Shown here: positions 1 to 8,781 of the stretch, piece by piece
How the letters are laid out: each line of letters begins with the position of its first letter
How positions within the stretch are numbered: position 1 is the first letter of the stretch
Assembly: GCA_020635075.1 (NCBI GenBank)
Contig: JACKAM010000002.1
Span: 744,001-808,000 of the forward strand
DNA length: 64,000 nucleotides
Direction of reading: 5' to 3'
From: Pseudobdellovibrionaceae bacterium
GTDB lineage: Bacteria; Bdellovibrionota; Bdellovibrionia; Bdellovibrionales; UBA1609
Program-made: the position numbers and the translations under genes
Notes under the pieces: model-generated
Told to the model about the DNA's origin: nothing
Databases searched by the model: none
The model's input: only the letters and a program-made list of their open reading frames with translations

Positions 1-95
1 TCAACGGGATATACGTTTGTTTTTGGCGTATTTACTTAATAATAGCATCTCTTTTTTGGGGTGACAAATGCCAGTCATTTCACTAGGTTAGCTCC

Positions 96-1007
96 ATGAT
101 TTCTGCATTTTCACGTTTAGTCCTGATGGGCGTCGGCGTCTTATTTGTGCTGGTTTTAGTCCTCTTTGGATTGCGCCAGGTTGGGTTTCAGCGTCAATTC
201 CAGGCCTTTGACCATCCCCTCGTTCAAGATCCGGCCTTTTGGATCGTTGCCCTTGGAGGAGACGCCCAGAGGTTTCCACCCTATACCAAAGAGGCCTTGC
301 TGGCCGCCGCGGAACTCGACAAGGACATGCTCATCGAACTCCCTCTGCACAGAAGCCAGGATGGAGTTTGGTTTGTTTTTCCCACCTATCAATTGGAGTC
401 AGTGACCGATGGGAGTGGATTTCCAGAAGTCTTAACCTGGGACCAGCTTTCCCAGCTGGATGCGGGATTTCAGTACCCAGGCCCCACCGACAATTTTCCT
501 TTTCGGGGCAAAGGCCTGCGGCTTGTAAATCTGGAGCAAGCCGCTCAGCTCCTACCCAAAACACGATTCGTGCTGACATTTTTTGATCCCAAGGCAGACT
601 TTGCTGAAGAGGTGGCCACCCAGATTAACTCCCTGGATTTGGGTCCGCGAGTCGTCATTCGCAGCCCCTTCTCAAAGTTCGTTCGCGAGCTGAAGAAGAT
701 TGAGCCAATGTGGATCTATGCGATTGACCGTCCCAGTCTTGATCGCGCTGTGATGATGGGGCGACTTCGTATCGAGACCCTGGCAAGCCTACCTACAGAT
801 GTAGTGATTAGCGAACTCACTCGTAATGGGACCGTCATCCTCTCTCAGCCTATTGTTTCTGAAATCAAACGGCAAAAAAAGAGGCTCCTCCTCATCATAG
901 ACGATTCCACACCTACAATACCCAAATGGATTCTCTCCTACATTGATGGAGTTTTGACGAATCGCCCCAGCTGGGCTGTGGAGCAATTTCGCTCCCCGGC
1001 GCCATAG
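96..1007 (+). CDS. GDPD-like membrane-anchored protein, catalytically degenerate
   Basis: 303 residues. An N-terminal hydrophobic segment (about residues 8-28) suggests an inner-membrane anchor with the rest periplasmic. From about residue 48 the pattern follows glycerophosphodiester phosphodiesterases: IELPL, then QDG, then the LTWDQLSQLDAG and FRGKGLR stretches that match the family's usual 'T.eEL..LDaG..F.G.gl..P.LeE' order. However, the HRG catalytic motif reads ALGG, the ExD metal pair reads ELP, and the downstream HD reads FP, so hydrolysis is unlikely. It ends 51 bases before tolQ and is probably in the same operon. The fold assignment is inference from motif order; a binding or structural role is possible. 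Confidence 0.6.
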   Translation: MISAFSRLVLMGVGVLFVLVLVLFGLRQVGFQRQFQAFDHPLVQDPAFWIVALGGDAQRFPPYTKEALLAAAELDKDMLIELPLHRSQDGVWFVFPTYQLESVTDGSGFPEVLTWDQLSQLDAGFQYPGPTDNFPFRGKGLRLVNLEQAAQLLPKTRFVLTFFDPKADFAEEVATQINSLDLGPRVVIRSPFSKFVRELKKIEPMWIYAIDRPSLDRAVMMGRLRIETLASLPTDVVISELTRNGTVILSQPIVSEIKRQKKRLLLIIDDSTPTIPKWILSYIDGVLTNRPSWAVEQFRSPAP

Positions 1008-1058
1008 CGCGCCACCGGGATTGTGAGTTGCCCGATTGACCTATTGCCGCTAGCCTAT

Positions 1059-1802
1059 ATGGCTATGAGTCAAGCATTTGCCGCCGCCAAAGAAGGTGTC
1101 TCCGTTGGTGTGAACATGAACGCATGGGACGCAATATGGTCCGCGAGCCCCATTGTTCAAATCACACTTTTGATTCTCGTCGGGATGTCCGTTGCCTGCT
1201 GGGCTGTTATTTTTGCCAAGCGAAAGCAACTAGATGGCCTTGCTACTGCCAATGCACCCTTTTCAGATTTGTTTTGGAAGGCCAGCAGCCTCGACGACAT
1301 ATTTGATTCCCTTAAGGACCACCCACAAAGTAATTTGGCCCGACTGTTTAAAGCCGGATATTTGGAATTACGCAAAATTGCCGATTCGAATTTGGTTTCT
1401 GGAAGAAAGGATTCGGAAGCGACTCCCTTGCTCACTGGCATTGACAACCTGGACCGCGCCCTTCGTAAGGCCACCGACGAGGAGTTGGCACAAATGGAGT
1501 CTCGCTTAAGTCTTTTGGCGACAACTGGAAGTACCGGTCCCTTTATTGGTCTTTTTGGCACTGTCTGGGGAATTATGGGGGCCTTTCAAAAAATCGGTGC
1601 GACCAAGGTGGCCAGCCTCGCCGTTGTGGCACCCGGCATCTCAGAGGCCTTAATCGCGACTTCAGTCGGCTTGGCGGCAGCGATTCCCGCCACCGTTGCA
1701 TACAACCATTATGTCTCCCGCATCCGAAAAATGGAAATCGAACTCAACAGCTTCGCGGCGGATTTCCTTAACATCGCCAAACGCAACTTTTTTCAGGGGT
1801 AG
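1059..1802 (+). CDS. tolQ: TolQ, proton-channel subunit of the Tol system
   Basis: MotA/TolQ/ExbB-family inner-membrane protein that, with TolR, uses the proton gradient to energise TolA during outer-membrane constriction. The C-terminal half has the diagnostic GTVWGIMGAF stretch followed by a VAPGISEALIATSVGLAAAIPA helix pair typical of TolQ. The start is uncertain. A GTG at 1023, ATGs at 1059 and 1065, and an ATG at 1116 are all in frame, and none has a convincing ribosome site. The 1116 start would align best with the N-terminus of E. coli TolQ. It is followed after 5 bases by tolR. Confidence 0.9.
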   Translation: MAMSQAFAAAKEGVSVGVNMNAWDAIWSASPIVQITLLILVGMSVACWAVIFAKRKQLDGLATANAPFSDLFWKASSLDDIFDSLKDHPQSNLARLFKAGYLELRKIADSNLVSGRKDSEATPLLTGIDNLDRALRKATDEELAQMESRLSLLATTGSTGPFIGLFGTVWGIMGAFQKIGATKVASLAVVAPGISEALIATSVGLAAAIPATVAYNHYVSRIRKMEIELNSFAADFLNIAKRNFFQG

Positions 1803-1807
1803 GCTCG

Positions 1808-2224
1808 ATGGGTATGTCTTCTTCACCAAGAGGAAGCCGGGCTGTTCTCAGTGAAATTAACGTCACGCCTCTAGTCGATGTGATGCTTGTTCTGTTGGTC
1901 ATTTTTATGGTCACGGCACCCATGATGAATCAGGGACTGGATGTGGAACTTCCAGAAACCGCATCCAGCGGAGTGGAGACAACCGACGAGCCCATGACTC
2001 TTGTCATTCGCAAAAACCGAAAACTCTATATTGGAGAGGCCGCTGTCACCATGGACACCCTTGGCAAAAAACTCATTGCCATCATGGAGACGAGGAAAAA
2101 TAAGCAAGTCTACATCCAAGCGGATAGACAAGTGGATTATGGTTATGTTGCAGAAGCAATGGGAGAGATTCGCGCCGCCGGAATTTACAGCATTGGACTG
2201 ATTACCACACCAAAGGTGCGCTAG
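1808..2224 (+). CDS. tolR: TolR (ExbD/TolR family)
   Basis: 138 residues, the usual length for TolR. A short cytoplasmic N-terminus carries the family motif SEINVTPLVDVMLVLLVIFMV, in which the Asp near the start of the single membrane helix is the expected proton-pathway residue. The periplasmic part ends with the QADRQVDYGYVAEAMGEIRAAG signature near the C-terminus. It works with TolQ to couple proton flow to TolA. Spacing to both neighbours is 2-5 bases, so it is co-translated with them. Confidence 0.93.
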   Translation: MGMSSSPRGSRAVLSEINVTPLVDVMLVLLVIFMVTAPMMNQGLDVELPETASSGVETTDEPMTLVIRKNRKLYIGEAAVTMDTLGKKLIAIMETRKNKQVYIQADRQVDYGYVAEAMGEIRAAGIYSIGLITTPKVR

Positions 2225-2226
2225 TC

Positions 2227-2976
2227 ATGGCAGTGGGAACTCTCGTGCGAAACCAGCACCGTGACCCCTTTTCAAGATACGTTGGCCTGTCGGTTATATT
2301 TCACTGTACTGTTGTTCTTGTTTTTACCATTAAGACCGTTTTCTTCCCCTCCGAAGATCTGCAGATTCGCGACGCGATAAGGGTGGACCTCATTGGTCTT
2401 CCCGATAAAGCTGAACCGCCAAAGCCGAAGGAAGTGGTCCAAAAGCAACCCCCAGCTCCGGCCCCGACACCGAAAGTCACACCGAAAGAGCCTCCACCCA
2501 AAGCAAAAAAGGATCCAAAGGTCGACCTGAACAAGGCGAAAAGCAATCAGGACAAGGCACTGGAGCGTTTAAAGGCCCTTCAGTCGATTGAAAAAATCGA
2601 GTCCTCTCTCAAGGACAAGGCAAAAGTGGAGCCCGTTAAGGAATACAAAGGAAACGTCCTTAATGCCGGAGATAGTCTCACCGGTCTAGACAAGATAGAT
2701 CATAGCCAATACTTTTCCACTCTCAAGGGGCATGTCCAGCAGCACTTTGTCCTTCCTCAGTGGTTGGCGGAATCCAACTTCCATGCCAAGGCCCTGGTGA
2801 AGGTGGATGAGCGGGGTTTTGTCATCAGTCGCGAATTGACCCAGCCCTCGGGCGACCCCACCTTTGATAATAAGGTTCTTGAAGCCATAGACAACGCGTC
2901 ACCCTTTCCGCCGCCTCCCGGTAAACTCAAAAATGTGGTAGCTTTGAAAGGCTTAGTCTTCAATTTCCCAGACTGA
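2227..2976 (+). CDS. tolA: TolA-like / TonB-family energy transducer
   Basis: 249 residues. There is one N-terminal membrane helix (about 18-38), then a Pro/Lys-rich periplasmic spacer (about 58-140). The C-terminal domain contains YFSTLKGHVQQHF, KVDERGFV and NASPFPPPPG, the pattern of TolA domain III and TonB C-terminal domains. It lies between tolR and tolB, where tolA is expected. The spacer is much shorter than the long helix of E. coli TolA (421 residues). An AAGGTG ribosome site overlaps the end of tolR. The role is inferred: a link from TolQR to TolB or Pal at the outer membrane. Confidence 0.8.
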   Translation: MAVGTLVRNQHRDPFSRYVGLSVIFHCTVVLVFTIKTVFFPSEDLQIRDAIRVDLIGLPDKAEPPKPKEVVQKQPPAPAPTPKVTPKEPPPKAKKDPKVDLNKAKSNQDKALERLKALQSIEKIESSLKDKAKVEPVKEYKGNVLNAGDSLTGLDKIDHSQYFSTLKGHVQQHFVLPQWLAESNFHAKALVKVDERGFVISRELTQPSGDPTFDNKVLEAIDNASPFPPPPGKLKNVVALKGLVFNFPD

Positions 2977-2990
2977 GGTCGAGGTAGCTG

Positions 2991-4388
2991 ATGTTGATCT
3001 TACGAATGATTCCCTTTGTGATGGCAATTCTTTTTTTTGTTGGCACTCATCATGCCCAGGCCCAATCCAGCAACATTTATATTGATGTGGGATCGGCAAC
3101 AATCAAACGAAGCCTAATTGCTCTACCGGCCTTTCAGTATTTTGGCTCCGCAAAGGATGACAAGAAAAATCTGGCAATTGGACAAGAGCTCTTTAACGTT
3201 GCCTACAACGACCTCCTGGTTTCATCTTATTTTACCTTTATTCGGCAAGATGCCTTTTTGGAAGACACCAGTAAGGTTGGACTCAAACCCGCCCCTGGAG
3301 ACCCTAAAGGATTTAACTTTCAAAACTGGCGATCAATTGGAACTGAGTTTCTCGTCCGAGCGGGCTACAAAGTCGTTGGCGACAAGATTAGCCTAGAAAC
3401 CTACCTTTATCATGTTCCTCAGGCAAAACTGGTTCTCGGAAAAACCTATGAGGGCCCCCTGAGTTCTGCGCGCAAGATTGCCCACACCTTTTGCAATGAT
3501 GCTCTCCAAGCCCTCACAGGGAAAAAAGGCATGTTTAACTCCAAAGTGGTCGTCGCCGCCACGGAACGGAACCAGTCCTTTAAGGAAATCTACATAATGG
3601 ATTGGGATGGGGCGAACGTTAAAAAGATTTCCAACCACAAGTCAGTGGCGATTTCTCCGGCCTTTTCGCCCGATGGAAAAAAGGTGGCCTACACCGCCTT
3701 TGCTTTTCACGCCAAGGCAAAGACGCGAAATGCGGATATGTTCTTGTACGACCTAACCAACGGCAAGCGCTGGCTTATTTCTTATCGTAAGGGAATTAAT
3801 TCCGGTGCCGCGTTCATGCCCGACGGCAACTCCATATTGCTCACCATTTCTCAGGGTGGGAGTCCAGATGTTTTTAACATGAGTCTTGACGGAAAAGATC
3901 TCCGCCGTATTACCAAGGGCCCAAATCGGGCGATGAATGTAGAGCCCGCGCCTTCACCGGATGGGAAAAGGATTGCATTTTCCTCGGACCGCAGTGGGCA
4001 ACCAATGATTTACATTATGAATGCCCAGGGCGGAGACATCCAGAGGGTCACGTTTGCCGGTCGCTACAATGCGAGTCCCAACTGGTCTCCCGACGGAAAA
4101 AAATTGGCCTTTGCAGGCTATGACAAAAGCCACTTCGATATCTTTGTACTTGATGTCGCCTCCAAGCAGCTCACCCGGTTGACCTCGGCAAAAAAATCCA
4201 GCGGAAAGTGGGCGGACAACGAGGATCCGACCTTTTCTCCTGATGGCCGACACGTCATGTATGTTTCCAACCGAACCGGAAAAAATCAGCTCTATATGGT
4301 CAGCCCCGATGGCTCTAATGAACGGCGGGTCACGGTCGATAGCAAGGCCTATTTCAAGCCCAAATGGTCGGGCTATTTAGATGAATGA
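2991..4388 (+). CDS. tolB: TolB, periplasmic beta-propeller
   Basis: 465 residues with a signal peptide ending near HHAQA. An N-terminal TolB_N domain is followed by repeated WD40-like blades carrying the TolB hallmarks FSPDGKKVAYTAF, PSPDGKRIAFSSDRSG, WSPDGKKLAFAG and FSPDGRHVMYVSNRTG. TolB normally binds Pal and the TolA C-terminus. A GAGG ribosome site precedes the ATG. Its stop overlaps the start of the next gene (ATGA at 4385-4388). No pal gene follows, unlike in many proteobacterial tol-pal operons. Confidence 0.95.
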   Translation: MLILRMIPFVMAILFFVGTHHAQAQSSNIYIDVGSATIKRSLIALPAFQYFGSAKDDKKNLAIGQELFNVAYNDLLVSSYFTFIRQDAFLEDTSKVGLKPAPGDPKGFNFQNWRSIGTEFLVRAGYKVVGDKISLETYLYHVPQAKLVLGKTYEGPLSSARKIAHTFCNDALQALTGKKGMFNSKVVVAATERNQSFKEIYIMDWDGANVKKISNHKSVAISPAFSPDGKKVAYTAFAFHAKAKTRNADMFLYDLTNGKRWLISYRKGINSGAAFMPDGNSILLTISQGGSPDVFNMSLDGKDLRRITKGPNRAMNVEPAPSPDGKRIAFSSDRSGQPMIYIMNAQGGDIQRVTFAGRYNASPNWSPDGKKLAFAGYDKSHFDIFVLDVASKQLTRLTSAKKSSGKWADNEDPTFSPDGRHVMYVSNRTGKNQLYMVSPDGSNERRVTVDSKAYFKPKWSGYLDE

Positions 4389-6865
4389 TAAACAAATCCC
4401 TGCCTGATCTTAGCTCCTATTCCCCAGAAGAGTGGGCGGAAGCCTGCCGTTTGCTCCCGGCCGTAAAACGCTACAAGGAATGGTCAGATCGCGAATCAAA
4501 CTCTGCTGAGTATTCATTTGTACTGCGGCAAATGCGCCATCAGGCATGGCTGCGCGCTGCCATGGCCACCTTTTTTGATCGCTCGACAACATCTGACATT
4601 TGCTATGAGTGGAGCCGAGAGGCGGAAGAGCTTCTCCGGCTCGGTTGGGAGCACTGTGGTCTAAGTGCGCTACCCGTTTGCCTATTATCCGTGGGAAAGC
4701 TTGGCTCCCAAGAGTTGAACCTGAGTTCAGATGTTGATTTGATCGTCGTATCCGAAGTGGGTATCAATACCGAGATTGATCGTGCAATAAAGAGATTTCG
4801 TGCTCTTTTAGCCGATGCGACGGACCTCGGCATCGTGTTACGTTTGGATTTTGATTTACGTCCCGGTGGCCGCTTTGGCCCTCTCATCTCCACTCTTCCC
4901 CAGCTGGAGGATTACTACTGGTCACAAGGAGAGACTTGGGAGCGCCTTGCTCTTGTACGCGGCCGCTGCCTATTTGGACCCGGACCTTTGCAAACAGCTG
5001 TAAGTGAGGTTTTGACAAAATTCACCTACCGTCGATTTCTCGACTACACCTTGTTGGATGATCTCAAGCAGCTACGCTCAAGAATCCATCAACACTATCA
5101 ACTCGATACTCAGCACGAGTTTCACCTCAAAGCTGGGGTTGGTGGGATTCGCGATGTGGAACTTTTCGTCCATGCCCTGCAGGTTCTCCATGGTGGGAAG
5201 GATCGACAATTGCGAACCCATTCGACGCAAAAAGCACTGCTCTTACTTCAAGATCGGGGGATATTGCCGGATGAGGAGGTCAGCCTCCTAGAGACAACCT
5301 ACTGGTTGTTTCGTCACCTGGAGCACCTGGTTCAACTTGCTGAAGATCGGCAGACTCACGTTTTGAGCTTCGACTCCCTGCCTCGGGGCCACCGCATTTG
5401 CGACAAGTTGACCGTTGAGCACTTAAGTCAACGCGTGGATCACATTGTTAGCTCTCTTCTTGGCCCGGCCACATCGCATGAAGACACTCTGCCAAGTACC
5501 CTAGAGGGCCAACAGGCCTGGCTCAGCGACTTGGGGTTTTCCGAGGAAACGACTTCCCAGATTTGGCCGGAGCTCATGTCTCAAACAGCCAAGTCCGCCC
5601 GCCGAGAGAAAGACGAGAAGGCCCGCCGGCAGTTTCTATTTGATTTCATCACCGAAACAAGCAAGTCCGGACTGGATAAGAGCCTGGGCATTTCCCTTCT
5701 GGCCAAATTCACTCAATCGATTCGCGCCAAGGCTACCTTTTTCAGCCTTTTCGCCCGAGAACCACGCATTGTTCGGGATCTGGCTCGGCTTTTTTCCTCT
5801 TCTCCTTATTTGGGGTCGATCCTCGCCTCTCGTCCTGAGCTTATTGATAGCTTTGTTTTTAAATTTCACGAAAGCTTTTCGTCAGACCTGGAGACTTGTC
5901 TTGAGCAAATGGCTGAGTACCGTCTATTGACCGAGATCATCTCGGCCAATCAATTTCTCTATGACAAAAATGCCACAAAACTCAGTCAAAATTTGAGCAA
6001 CTGTGCCGACCACCTAACTTCCGAACTCTTGAATATTTTAGATGGTCGCCCCCTTGATCAGTCACTACAAATTATCGCTATGGGAAAATGGGGTGGTCAT
6101 GAGTTGGGCTTCCGCAGTGATTTGGATTTGGTTTTCGTCTCTCATGGCCCTCCCACTGCAGATGACCATCGCCTGGCGAAAAGATTTATCCATCGCCTGA
6201 CTGATGTTCACAAGGGGGGGCGCATTTATAATATCGACCTGAGATTGCGCCCCTCCGGAGCCGCCGGCCCCCTGATTGTCAGCCTTGATGGCCTTCGGGA
6301 ATTTCTCACCCAACGAGCTCTGGGATGGGAAAGACAAGCTTATTTGCGTGCGAGACCACTATCTCAGCTGCCATTCAATATAGGCGATGTCGTGGTGAAT
6401 CGAGGGCTTTCGGAAGAGGACTTGGCGGAACTCGCAGATATTCGCCGCAAACTGATTCGCCCTCTGCCGTCCAATCTGGAAGAGCATGTGGACCTAAAAT
6501 ATCAACTCGGTGGCCTGGTTGATATCGAACTCGGCCTGCAGACCATTATTCTCTACCATAAAATCCTGGGCGGTGGTCCTTCGCTTGAGCAAATGATCAA
6601 GTCCGTCTCAGCAACTCAGCCAGAAAACGCCCAGTCCTATGACCTGCTTTACCACAACTACATGGACCTTCGTGGAGCCGAGCAGATGTTACAACTCGCC
6701 TCCAATCATTCCGGAAGCGAAATCCTCTACTCAAGTCAAGAAGGCGAGAGGCTGGCCCAGCTCCTCTCCGCTAAACCCATACAGTTGGCGAAGCGTCTGG
6801 CCCAGCTAATGAGGCAAAGTGCTGAAATCCTTAAAGATCTTGACCCTGTGAGAGCCTCAAGCTAG
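4385..6865 (+). CDS. glnE: Glutamine-synthetase adenylyltransferase (GlnE family)
   Basis: 826 residues, shorter than the roughly 946 of E. coli GlnE. Two nucleotidyltransferase cores are present: SVGKLGSQELNLSSDVDLI (about 102-120) and AMGKWGGHELGFRSDLDLV (about 563-583), each with the G-[GS]-...-DxD metal site. Each is followed by the GGIRDVEL / GGLVDIEL motif typical of GlnE. The family attaches and removes AMP on glutamine synthetase under PII control. Both active sites look intact. The 4-base overlap with tolB suggests translational coupling, an unusual pairing of nitrogen control with an envelope operon. Confidence 0.9.
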   Translation: MINKSLPDLSSYSPEEWAEACRLLPAVKRYKEWSDRESNSAEYSFVLRQMRHQAWLRAAMATFFDRSTTSDICYEWSREAEELLRLGWEHCGLSALPVCLLSVGKLGSQELNLSSDVDLIVVSEVGINTEIDRAIKRFRALLADATDLGIVLRLDFDLRPGGRFGPLISTLPQLEDYYWSQGETWERLALVRGRCLFGPGPLQTAVSEVLTKFTYRRFLDYTLLDDLKQLRSRIHQHYQLDTQHEFHLKAGVGGIRDVELFVHALQVLHGGKDRQLRTHSTQKALLLLQDRGILPDEEVSLLETTYWLFRHLEHLVQLAEDRQTHVLSFDSLPRGHRICDKLTVEHLSQRVDHIVSSLLGPATSHEDTLPSTLEGQQAWLSDLGFSEETTSQIWPELMSQTAKSARREKDEKARRQFLFDFITETSKSGLDKSLGISLLAKFTQSIRAKATFFSLFAREPRIVRDLARLFSSSPYLGSILASRPELIDSFVFKFHESFSSDLETCLEQMAEYRLLTEIISANQFLYDKNATKLSQNLSNCADHLTSELLNILDGRPLDQSLQIIAMGKWGGHELGFRSDLDLVFVSHGPPTADDHRLAKRFIHRLTDVHKGGRIYNIDLRLRPSGAAGPLIVSLDGLREFLTQRALGWERQAYLRARPLSQLPFNIGDVVVNRGLSEEDLAELADIRRKLIRPLPSNLEEHVDLKYQLGGLVDIELGLQTIILYHKILGGGPSLEQMIKSVSATQPENAQSYDLLYHNYMDLRGAEQMLQLASNHSGSEILYSSQEGERLAQLLSAKPIQLAKRLAQLMRQSAEILKDLDPVRASS

Positions 6866-6894
6866 CCTGAGTCGTGGACGCAAGGAAGGTTTCC

Positions 6895-7689
6895 ATGAAG
6901 TCATTCACTTTAAGATCTCTGTCCGGCATCTGTTTTTTACTTCTTTTTTTCTCAGCTTCCGTATTTGCGGAAGATAAGGGTGGCGATAACCCAGCAGCAG
7001 CTGGCAAAAAAACACTCCGTCCGACGACAACTGAGGAAAAGACCCCTGTTGTCCCTCATGGGTCCTCTGATGATGGGCTAGATGGTGATGAGGAAGAGGC
7101 CGATGGCAAGGGTGATTCCCAGCAGATACGGCGCCCCCGCAGATGGAGACGCATTGTTGCCGTGCTTGAAACCAGCATGGGAAATATTAAAATCCGCCTT
7201 TACCACAAAAAGACTCCGAAGACGGTTCGAAATTTCATTGGTCTGGCAGAAGGCACAAGACAGTTTCGCGATTTAAAGACCAAGAAAATGGTGACCCGTC
7301 CTTTTTATGATGACCTAACCTTTCATCGTGTCATCCCGAACTATATTGTTCAGACCGGAGATCCTTTGGGTAACGGTCGTGGTGGCCCCGGCTACAGCAC
7401 TGAAGATGAATTCAATCCCTTTCTTAAGCATGATCGGCCAGGAATTGTTTCGATGGCGAACTCGGGTCCCAATACCAATGGCAGCCAGTTTTTTATCACC
7501 CTAAGGGCAATCCCCGATCTCGATTTCAATAGCCCCCGCAATATTATGGCAAGAAGGGGCAATACTGTGTTTGGCGAGGTCATTGAAGGCATGGATGTCG
7601 TTAAGGCAATTTCGGGAGTCCGGCGAGATCCATTTGACAAACCAATTGACCCCGTCGTCCTCAAGAGAGTGGTCATCGTTCGCGATTAA
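6895..7689 (+). CDS. Secreted cyclophilin-type peptidyl-prolyl isomerase
   Basis: 264 residues counted from the ATG at 6895, which has an AAGGAAGG ribosome site 6 bases upstream; a GTG 21 bases earlier is less likely. The signal peptide ends near SASVFA. An acidic, low-complexity linker (about 25-80) leads to a cyclophilin domain with the active-site patterns FHRVIPNYIVQTGDP, SMANSGPNTNGSQFFI and VFGEVIEGMDVV. The conserved catalytic Arg of FHRVI and the QFF core are present. It probably assists folding of periplasmic or outer-membrane proteins. A strong terminator follows directly. Confidence 0.9.
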   Translation: MKSFTLRSLSGICFLLLFFSASVFAEDKGGDNPAAAGKKTLRPTTTEEKTPVVPHGSSDDGLDGDEEEADGKGDSQQIRRPRRWRRIVAVLETSMGNIKIRLYHKKTPKTVRNFIGLAEGTRQFRDLKTKKMVTRPFYDDLTFHRVIPNYIVQTGDPLGNGRGGPGYSTEDEFNPFLKHDRPGIVSMANSGPNTNGSQFFITLRAIPDLDFNSPRNIMARRGNTVFGEVIEGMDVVKAISGVRRDPFDKPIDPVVLKRVVIVRD

Positions 7690-7693
7690 AAAA

Positions 7694-7718
7694 GCCACTC
7701 TGACAGGAGTGGCTTTTT
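7694..7718. terminator. Rho-independent terminator, likely bidirectional
   Basis: A perfect 7-base stem, GCCACTC (7694-7700) and GAGTGGC (7707-7713), has a 6-base loop. It is followed by T5 on + and preceded by A6, so it can also act on the minus-strand gene ending at 7752. Confidence 0.9.
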
Positions 7719-7751
7719 GAGGCTCTCTAAATTTTCAAGACGACAGACGGA

Positions 7752-8651
7752 TTAGCGACAGAATTCGCCCTGGTTTTTGACCATGCGATTTGCTTCCTTA
7801 AGCATCTCGTTGCGGTCAGCGAATTCCAACCCCTGCTGGCGCAGGATGTTGATAAATGCCTCTTGCATCGGATTGTCTACAGAAGAGCGGCTTGCAGCCT
7901 CACCAAATTCGCGGGCCCGCACAGTGAATCCACTGAGAGCGGCCACATCACCTTCGCGCAAAGACTCCTCAAGAACTTCGCGCAAACGAGCACTACCAAA
8001 GCTCATCATGCGAGCCAGCTGACTCAAAAGAGGGGCCACAGAAGGATCCTTCAGCGGGTCGCGAGTCTTTGCATCAGAAGCGACCTCATTGTATCGGCTC
8101 ATGGCGATGTTAAAGAGCTTTGCTCCTTCTCGGTACATTTCCTCAGCCTTAGTCAATAACTCTCCGTCCACGCCATCTTTTGCACCCAACTGGCGGGCCA
8201 ATTCTAGAGACTCACGAGCTTGTTTGACTTCACGAAACATGGCGGTAACGGTTCGGCCCGAATAGGTCTCTCGCGTTTGCGCAATTTCTGACTGGGGCTT
8301 TTTTGCCTTCGTCGCCTCAGCCACCGCATCTTCAACGATGGCGCGGTTAACGGACAGGCGGAGGCCCTGGTTTGTCTGCATATTTAGAGGAATCTCAAGA
8401 TCCATTCCCTCAGCCTTATAGATACCTTTTACTTCGGCTGCCAGGGGCTCAAATTTAACGCCATTCCCTTTTAGGACTTTGCCTGCCTTGCTACCAGGAG
8501 CCGTTTCTGGAGCCTTTTCCCGAAAACGCTCGGCAAGGGGCTTTTCCGTACGGGCACGGTCCTTCGCTGCTTCCTCTTTCCCTTTAAATTTAGCTTGCGC
8601 CGGTACAGCCATAAAGGCGGCGACGACTGCCAACAAGAGCTTGCTTTTCAT
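7752..8651 (-). CDS. Secreted helical protein of unknown function
   Basis: 299 residues with a clear signal peptide ending at VPAQA, so periplasmic or exported. The mature part begins with a Lys/Arg/Glu-rich segment. The rest is predicted mostly helical, with Ala/Glu/Leu/Arg-rich stretches (for example about 125-230) and no recognisable domain. There is a single Cys next to the C-terminus. A GAGG lies upstream of the ATG. It sits 130 bases downstream of the 1332-residue secreted protein on the same strand, so the two may be functionally linked. I do not recognise the family. Confidence 0.6.
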   Translation of the reverse strand: MKSKLLLAVVAAFMAVPAQAKFKGKEEAAKDRARTEKPLAERFREKAPETAPGSKAGKVLKGNGVKFEPLAAEVKGIYKAEGMDLEIPLNMQTNQGLRLSVNRAIVEDAVAEATKAKKPQSEIAQTRETYSGRTVTAMFREVKQARESLELARQLGAKDGVDGELLTKAEEMYREGAKLFNIAMSRYNEVASDAKTRDPLKDPSVAPLLSQLARMMSFGSARLREVLEESLREGDVAALSGFTVRAREFGEAASRSSVDNPMQEAFINILRQQGLEFADRNEMLKEANRMVKNQGEFCR

Positions 8652-8781
8652 ATTAGAGAATCCTCACTGCTACATGTTTAAAAAATCTTCAATCTGCCAA
8701 TTAAGGTCCCTCAATCTTAAGAAAGGGACGGTCTACCTCGATCTCAATGTTCGGTCGCTAACCTTTGCAACCCGAGTGCCA

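Noticed and set aside
8706..8729. Terminator after the 1332-residue gene
   Set aside because: GTCCCT/AGGGAC is only 6 bases with a 12-base loop and no T-run.
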